Below the pieces are notes generated by a model that did no database searches, was not told the origin of the DNA, and was given only the letters and a program-made list of their open reading frames with translations. Positions 59,804 through 64,000 of a stretch of DNA of 64,000 nt are shown here, piece after piece. The position numbers and the translations under genes are program-made. Within the stretch, counting starts at the first letter, position 1. Each line of letters opens with the position of its first letter. The stretch is from Candidatus Gaiellasilicea maunaloa (GTDB lineage Bacteria > Actinomycetota > Thermoleophilia > Gaiellales > Gaiellaceae): contig JANDLU010000005.1 in the NCBI GenBank assembly GCA_024330215.1, positions 1 through 64,000 of the forward strand, read 5' to 3'.

Positions 59804-62026
59804 TCACGAGGCGGTGACGAAACGCTCGAGCTCGGTTTCGTCCACGAGCACGCGCCTCGGCTTCGAGCCCTCGTAGCCGGAGATGATCCCCCGCCGCTCC
59901 AGCATGTCGACGAGCCGGCCGGCGCGCGTGTAACCGACGCGGAGGCGGCGCTGGAGCAGCGAGACGGAGGCGGTCTGGGTCTGGACGACGATCTCGATCG
60001 CCTTCTCGAGCAGCGGATCCTCGTCGGGGTCGAAGTCGCCGTCGTGCGCGTCGAGGTCGTCGTCGGCGAGCGGCTCGGGCGCCTCGAGCAGGGAGGCGTC
60101 GAGCTCCTGATCGCGCTGATGGCGGCACTGCTCGACGACGAGCGCGACCTCGTCCTCGCTCACGTAGGCTCCCTGAACGCGCTGGACGCGCGACGTGCCG
60201 AGCGGCTTGAAGAGCATGTCGCCCTGCCCGAGCAGGCTCTCGGCCCCCGCGCCGTCGAGGATCACGCGCGAGTCGGTCATGCTCGAGACGGCGAAGGCGA
60301 TCCGGCTGGGGACGTTCGCCTTGATCATCCCCGTGATCACATCGACGGAGGGGCGCTGGGTCGCGAGCACGAGGTGGATCCCGACCGCCCGCGACTTCTG
60401 CGCCAGCCGGATGATCGCGTCCTCGACCATCTGGGGACTCGTCATCATCAGGTCGGCGAGCTCGTCGATCACGACGAGGAGGTAGGGCAGCGGGTCCTCG
60501 CCGCGCGCGCGGGCGGCGCGGTTCGCCTCCGGCAGGTTTCGCGCGCGGACGATCGAGAGGCGCTCGTAGCGGCGCTCCATCTCCGCGACGACGTTCGTCA
60601 GGACGGCACTCGCCTCCTTCGGGTTCGAGACGACGGGCGTCAGCAGGTGCGGAATCGACTCGTAGTAGTTCAGCTCGATCCGCTTCGGGTCGATCAGGAT
60701 CATCCGCACCTCGTCCGGGGTCGAGCGGAGCAGGATCGAGGTCAGGATCGTGTTGATGCAGCCCGACTTGCCGGAGCCGGTCGTGCCGGCGATCAGGATG
60801 TGCGGCATCCGGGCGAGGTCGGCCCAGACGGCGTTCCCGGAGATGTCCTTCCCGAGCCAGACGGCGAGCGGGCTCGCGCTGCCGGGCAGATCGTCGTAGA
60901 CGTCGCCGAGCGTGACGATCCGCGGCGAGAGGTTCGGCACCTCGACCCCGACCGCCTGCTTCCCCGGGATCGGCGCGAGGATCCGGATCTCGGTCGTCGC
61001 GAGCGCGTAGCTGAGGTCGTCCTTCAGCCCGGCGACCTTCGAGACCTTCGTGCCGGGCGCGAGCTGCAGCTCGTAGCGCGTGACCCGCGGCCCCGCAATC
61101 TGGCCGACGATCGTCGCCTCGACGCCGAAGTTGGCGAGCGCGTTGACGAGCACCTCGGCGGTGCGCGCGTTCGACTTGGTGGTGTCCCCCGCAACGGCGG
61201 GCGAGAGCTTCAGCACCTTCCGATCCGGGAGGACGTACTCGACGACGGGGCGGTCGACGTCGAAGGTAGGCGGCTGCCAGCTCTCCGCCGTCGCCTCCTC
61301 GTCCGGAACGAGCGGCGGTGGCTCTCCTTCCTCCGCGATCACGTCGGGGTAGTCGTGGACGACGTCGACTGGCGGCTCTTGCACGAGGGCAGGCGGCGGC
61401 GCGACCGCTTCTCGGCTCTGCGCTACGAGCCTCTCCCGCTCGATCCGGCTTCGCGCCGCGGTGCCCGCCCGGCGGAGCTGGCGCCCGGAGTGGCGCAGGA
61501 GCGCGCCGGCGGAGGCTCCGGTCAGGAGCAGCGCACCGGCGAGGAGCGCGGTCAGGCCGACGAGGAACGAGCCCGTGCCGCCGAGGAGAGCGGCGAGCGC
61601 GCCACCGAACGCGTCGCCGACGAAGCCGCCGTTCCGCGAGCCGAGCGTCGTCATCAGCCCGACGAGCGTCACTCCCAGGCCGACGCGAAAGGGCCTGACG
61701 TCGATGAGGGCGCTGCGGAAGAGCATCAAGCCGCCGACGCCGGCGAGCAGGATCGGCGTCGCGTAGGCCGCGGTTCCCAGCAGATCGCGCAGACTTCTCT
61801 CCACCTTCTCGCCGACGATCCCGCCTTCCCAGCCGAGGTAGAGCAGCGACGCGAGGAAGAGGCCGAGCGCGACGAGGGCAAGCCCGACGAACTCTGGGTG
61901 TTGGTGCGACGCGTGGTGATGAGCGGCGAGCCCGCCCGTCTTCGCGCGCTTGCGCTTCGCCGTTCGCTTCCTCACCCGCGAGGGCGTCCGGGGTCGCAGC
62001 GGGCGCTTCTTCTTCCTGGCGGTCAT
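59804..62026 (-). CDS. ftsK: DNA translocase FtsK/SpoIIIE
   Basis: FtsK pumps chromosome DNA through the closing septum. The 740-residue protein has a basic N-terminus, about four membrane helices (roughly residues 45-185), a Pro/Glu-rich linker (about 200-290), and the motor with Walker A LIAGTTGSGKSGCINTILTS, PHLLTPVVSNPKEASAVLTN and LLVVIDELADLMMTSPQMVE. The C-terminal gamma winged helix is LLQRRLRVGYTRAGRLVDML with ERRGIISGYEGSKPR. The linker is short against E. coli FtsK. ATG 62026 gives the expected basic start; the longer frame enters a repeat array. Confidence 0.95.
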   Translation of the reverse strand: MTARKKKRPLRPRTPSRVRKRTAKRKRAKTGGLAAHHHASHQHPEFVGLALVALGLFLASLLYLGWEGGIVGEKVERSLRDLLGTAAYATPILLAGVGGLMLFRSALIDVRPFRVGLGVTLVGLMTTLGSRNGGFVGDAFGGALAALLGGTGSFLVGLTALLAGALLLTGASAGALLRHSGRQLRRAGTAARSRIERERLVAQSREAVAPPPALVQEPPVDVVHDYPDVIAEEGEPPPLVPDEEATAESWQPPTFDVDRPVVEYVLPDRKVLKLSPAVAGDTTKSNARTAEVLVNALANFGVEATIVGQIAGPRVTRYELQLAPGTKVSKVAGLKDDLSYALATTEIRILAPIPGKQAVGVEVPNLSPRIVTLGDVYDDLPGSASPLAVWLGKDISGNAVWADLARMPHILIAGTTGSGKSGCINTILTSILLRSTPDEVRMILIDPKRIELNYYESIPHLLTPVVSNPKEASAVLTNVVAEMERRYERLSIVRARNLPEANRAARARGEDPLPYLLVVIDELADLMMTSPQMVEDAIIRLAQKSRAVGIHLVLATQRPSVDVITGMIKANVPSRIAFAVSSMTDSRVILDGAGAESLLGQGDMLFKPLGTSRVQRVQGAYVSEDEVALVVEQCRHQRDQELDASLLEAPEPLADDDLDAHDGDFDPDEDPLLEKAIEIVVQTQTASVSLLQRRLRVGYTRAGRLVDMLERRGIISGYEGSKPRRVLVDETELERFVTAS

Positions 62027-62083
62027 GGGAGGCCGTTCTTCGACGCTCTCGCGCAGACCCCTCTCACCCCCACCGCCCGGCCG

Positions 62084-62239
62084 GGACGTGTCCGCAGCGG
62101 ACAAGTCCGGGGTCAAAGCCCGGACACGTCCTACGGCGACGTGTCGGGAGCGGACACGTCCAGGGGCTGGCCCCGGACACGTCCGGCAAAGACTTGGCGC
62201 AAGCGGACACGTCCAGGGGCTGGCCCTGGACAGGTGTCC
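62084..62239. repeat. GGACACGTCC composite repeat array upstream of ftsK and the MFS gene
   Basis: Three units, each made of GGAC(AC/GT)GTCC-like words flanking a GGGG...CCCC-type hairpin, occur at 62084-62131, 62152-62184 and 62205-62239. The last two are offset by 53 bases. The hairpin GGGGTCAAAGCCC at 62109 is identical to the one at 3790. The array fills most of the 250-base divergent gap. Confidence 0.8.
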
Positions 62240-62276
62240 GCAACGAGATCGGCCGGCGAGTCGTCACAGTGGGCCG

Positions 62277-63431
62277 ATGCCGAGCGCCGCCCGCACCGCG
62301 GTCACCGTCGTCTTCTTCGCGAGCGGCGCCGCCTACGGGAGCTGGGTCGCCAGGCTCCCGTCGCTCCAGGCTGGGATCGACGGGACGAAGTCGGAGCTCG
62401 GCGTCGCCTTATTCGGGATCCCCGGGGACTCCATCGTCATGCTTCCGGTGGCGGGTTGGCTCGCGGCGCGGCTCGGCAGCCGCAGCGTCGCCCAGTCGGG
62501 ACTCGTCGGCGTCGCGGTCTCGCTGCCGCTGATCGGTCTGGCGCCGTCGCTCCTCGCGCTCACGCTCGCCTTCGCAGCGTTCGGAGTGGCGAGTGCGACG
62601 ATCGATCTCGCAATGAACGCGCACGGCGTCAGCGTCGAGCGGCGCTACGGGCGACCGATCCTCTCCTCCTTCCACGCCGCGTTCAGCCTCGGCGGACTCG
62701 CCGGGGCTTCAGCGGGCGGCGCCGCAGCCGCGCTCGGGGTCTCGCCGCTCGCGCAGCTCTCCGGCGCCGCCGCGGTCATTCTCGGGATCGGCGTCTGGTC
62801 GAGGAGCCGCCTCCTTCCCGGTCACGTCGACGCCGCACCTGGGCAGGTCTACGGCAGGCCCTCCGCCGGGCTCGTTGCCCTGGCGGCCCTCGCCTTCGCC
62901 GGCCTCCTGGCCGAGGGAGCTGCGGGCGACTGGAGCGGGATCTACCTGAACGAGACGCTCGGAACCGGCGAGGGGGCGGCGGGCGCGTTCGTCGGTTTCT
63001 CGATCACCATGACGCTCGGTCGACTCGTCGGCGACCGGCTGACGAGCGCCTGGGGCGCGACGTGCCTGACCCGCGGTGCGGGCCTCCTCGGCGCAGCAGG
63101 GATCGCTGCCGCGCTCCTCAGCCGTGATCCGCTCGTGGCCGTCGTCGGCTTCGTGTGCCTCGGAGCCGGGCTCTCGACCGTGATCCCCACCGTTTTCCGC
63201 GCCGCAGCCGCCGCCGGGCCGTCACCGGGAGCCGGAATCGCCGCGGTCTCGACCGTCGGCTACGGGGCCTTCCTCGTCGGTCCGCCGGCGATCGGCGTGC
63301 TCGCGGACGCTACCTCGCTCACGCTCGCGCTCTCGCTTCTCGTCGGTCTCTGCGCGCTGATCACCCTGCTCGCCGGCGCTACCGCACCCGCAGGCGCCGT
63401 CGACGATCTCCCTCAGCGCCGCAACCGATGA
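62277..63431 (+). CDS. MFS transporter
   Basis: The 384-residue protein has about twelve membrane helices and the MFS pattern. FASGAAYGSWVARLPSLQAG is helix 1, AFAAFGVASATIDLAMNAHG covers helix 4, and SFHAAFSLGGLAGASAGGA matches the sugar/drug-type MFS_1 subgroup that includes YbjJ. The substrate cannot be predicted. ATG 62277 follows a CACAGT hexamer by six bases. It is divergent from ftsK and converges with the small gene at 63413, overlapping its end by 19 bases. Confidence 0.85.
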   Translation: MPSAARTAVTVVFFASGAAYGSWVARLPSLQAGIDGTKSELGVALFGIPGDSIVMLPVAGWLAARLGSRSVAQSGLVGVAVSLPLIGLAPSLLALTLAFAAFGVASATIDLAMNAHGVSVERRYGRPILSSFHAAFSLGGLAGASAGGAAAALGVSPLAQLSGAAAVILGIGVWSRSRLLPGHVDAAPGQVYGRPSAGLVALAALAFAGLLAEGAAGDWSGIYLNETLGTGEGAAGAFVGFSITMTLGRLVGDRLTSAWGATCLTRGAGLLGAAGIAAALLSRDPLVAVVGFVCLGAGLSTVIPTVFRAAAAAGPSPGAGIAAVSTVGYGAFLVGPPAIGVLADATSLTLALSLLVGLCALITLLAGATAPAGAVDDLPQRRNR

Positions 63432-63577
63432 CCGTAGACGCTCCAGAGCAGGAGCGCGGCTCCGCCGGCCAGGAAGACGCCGCCGGCGCTGCGACCGTTC
63501 AGCAGCGCGACGAGACCCACAGCCAGCGCGAGCGCCCCAACGGCGGCAATCCCGAGCCGGAGCAAGCCCGGCGGCAC
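63413..63577 (-). CDS. Small two-helix membrane protein (54 residues)
   Basis: GTG 63577 shares one base with the stop of the nucleoside hydrolase gene. The product starts VPPGLLRLGIAAVGALAL and has two hydrophobic segments separated by NGRSAG, ending YGHRLRR. Coupling to the upstream gene supports translation. The function is unknown. Confidence 0.5.
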   Translation of the reverse strand: MPPGLLRLGIAAVGALALAVGLVALLNGRSAGGVFLAGGAALLLWSVYGHRLRR

Positions 63578-64000
63578 TAGAGGCTGGCGACGCGCTCGAG
63601 CAGCAGCTCGAAGAAGGCGTCGCCGTCGATGTCGACCCCGACGTCGGCGTTCGGTGGGCGCTCCGTCCGCCGCCAGAGATCGACGACGGTGCGGCCGCGG
63701 CAGAGCTCCGACTCGACCTCGATCTCGACGTTTCTGTGCTCGGTGCGGACGAGCGAGGGCCGGATCGCGTGAGCAAGCGCGACCGCGTCGTGGATCGGGG
63801 CGCCGTCCCAGCCGTAGGTGTGCGCGTGGTAGCGCTTGAAGAAGTCGACGAGCTCGGCGACGAAGGTCCCGATCCGGCCCGTGGCTCGGAAGCGCTCGGC
63901 CCACTCGTGCGTCAGCAGCGCCTTGTGGGTGACGTCGAGCCCGATCATCGTCACCGGCCTGCCGCAGTGGAAGACCCGCTGCGCCGCCTCGGGGTCGGCC
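63577..64000 (-). CDS. Nucleoside hydrolase (IunH family), partial, 5' end beyond the window
   Basis: Only the C-terminal about 141 residues are in the window; the frame stays open to base 64000. DPEAAQRVFHCGRPVTMIGL followed by DVTHKALL is the conserved centre of inosine-uridine nucleoside hydrolases, and WDGAPIHDAVALAHAIRPSL carries the late metal/substrate motif (normally HDP/HDA). It would release bases from nucleosides taken up by the BMP importer encoded 10 kb away. ATG 63948 or GTG 63954 are internal, not true starts. Confidence 0.9.
   Translation of the reverse strand, partial: ADPEAAQRVFHCGRPVTMIGLDVTHKALLTHEWAERFRATGRIGTFVAELVDFFKRYHAHTYGWDGAPIHDAVALAHAIRPSLVRTEHRNVEIEVESELCRGRTVVDLWRRTERPPNADVGVDIDGDAFFELLLERVASL

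Noticed and set aside
59690-63127. 1145-codon plus-strand open frame
   Set aside because: It runs antisense through ftsK and out of frame into the MFS gene, is Arg/Asp-rich and has no domain signatures.
63577-63954. Complete small gene starting at GTG 63954
   Set aside because: The reading frame continues upstream to the window edge with conserved nucleoside hydrolase residues, so this is an internal codon of a truncated gene.

Overview
This is GC-rich bacterial chromosome carrying mostly housekeeping genes. Gene content and order point to a deep-branching Actinomycetota, most like the Thermoleophilia/Rubrobacteria. Supporting signs are the pyrH-frr-uppS-cdsA-dxr-rseP-ispG-proS run, pgeF-yggS-sepF-yggT-divIVA, a garA-like FHA gene beside an ftsR-like merR gene, MurT/GatD, the succinylase lysine/DAP genes, and a single-motif RsiG-like protein of the kind described in Rubrobacter. 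The placement is inferred from gene content; no marker phylogeny was possible. I see no plasmid, phage, insertion sequence or CRISPR array.

Layout. 1-7500 (+): a degenerate HisB-like gene, ridA, cca, pgeF, yggS, sepF, yggT, divIVA, a DUF167 gene, a DksA-like gene, lspA and rluD. 7500-18260 (+): rpsB-tsf-pyrH-frr-uppS-cdsA-dxr-rseP-ispG-proS, an XRE regulator and tRNA-Pro(GGG). 18500-29000: a GH99-like glycosidase, a HutF-like amidohydrolase (-), pgsA, a sugar nucleotidyltransferase/phosphomutase fusion, rsiG-like, FHA, ftsR-like, apt, several unknown or small genes, and uppP. 29200-31400: two RpoD-type sigma genes facing each other. 31400-36500: a class II glutamine amidotransferase, a HEAR-repeat protein, murT-gatD and a PLP decarboxylase. 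36700-38900 (-): nudix, dut, hflX. 38900-46970: dapE-dapC-dapD (+), then a minus-strand block of dapF, miaA, a phosphatase, an epimerase and miaB. 47000-52900 (-): HIT, rny, recX, recA, cinA, rodZ. 52900-59700 (-): a BMP-type nucleoside ABC importer. 59800-64000: ftsK (-), an MFS transporter (+), a small membrane gene (-) and the 3' part of a nucleoside hydrolase (-).

How the genes fit together. Many products serve the cell envelope: DAP synthesis (dapC/D/E/F), isoprenoid and undecaprenyl supply (dxr, ispG, uppS, uppP), phospholipids (cdsA, pgsA), lipid II amidation (murT/gatD), and division or shape (sepF, divIVA, rodZ, ftsK). A second theme is RNA: cca, miaA, miaB, rluD, rny, hflX, and proS beside a proline tRNA. 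The BMP importer and the nucleoside hydrolase suggest nucleoside salvage.

Two kinds of non-coding structure recur. First, many genes at operon heads have a TANNNT hexamer ending 6-7 bases before the start codon and no Shine-Dalgarno, the signature of leaderless transcripts. Second, intergenic gaps and gene 3' ends carry several unrelated families of short palindromic or tandem repeats. The most notable protein-level observations are a DapF with both catalytic cysteines replaced by serine, an RsiG-like protein with an exact c-di-GMP motif, and a HisB-like protein without its metal-binding histidines.
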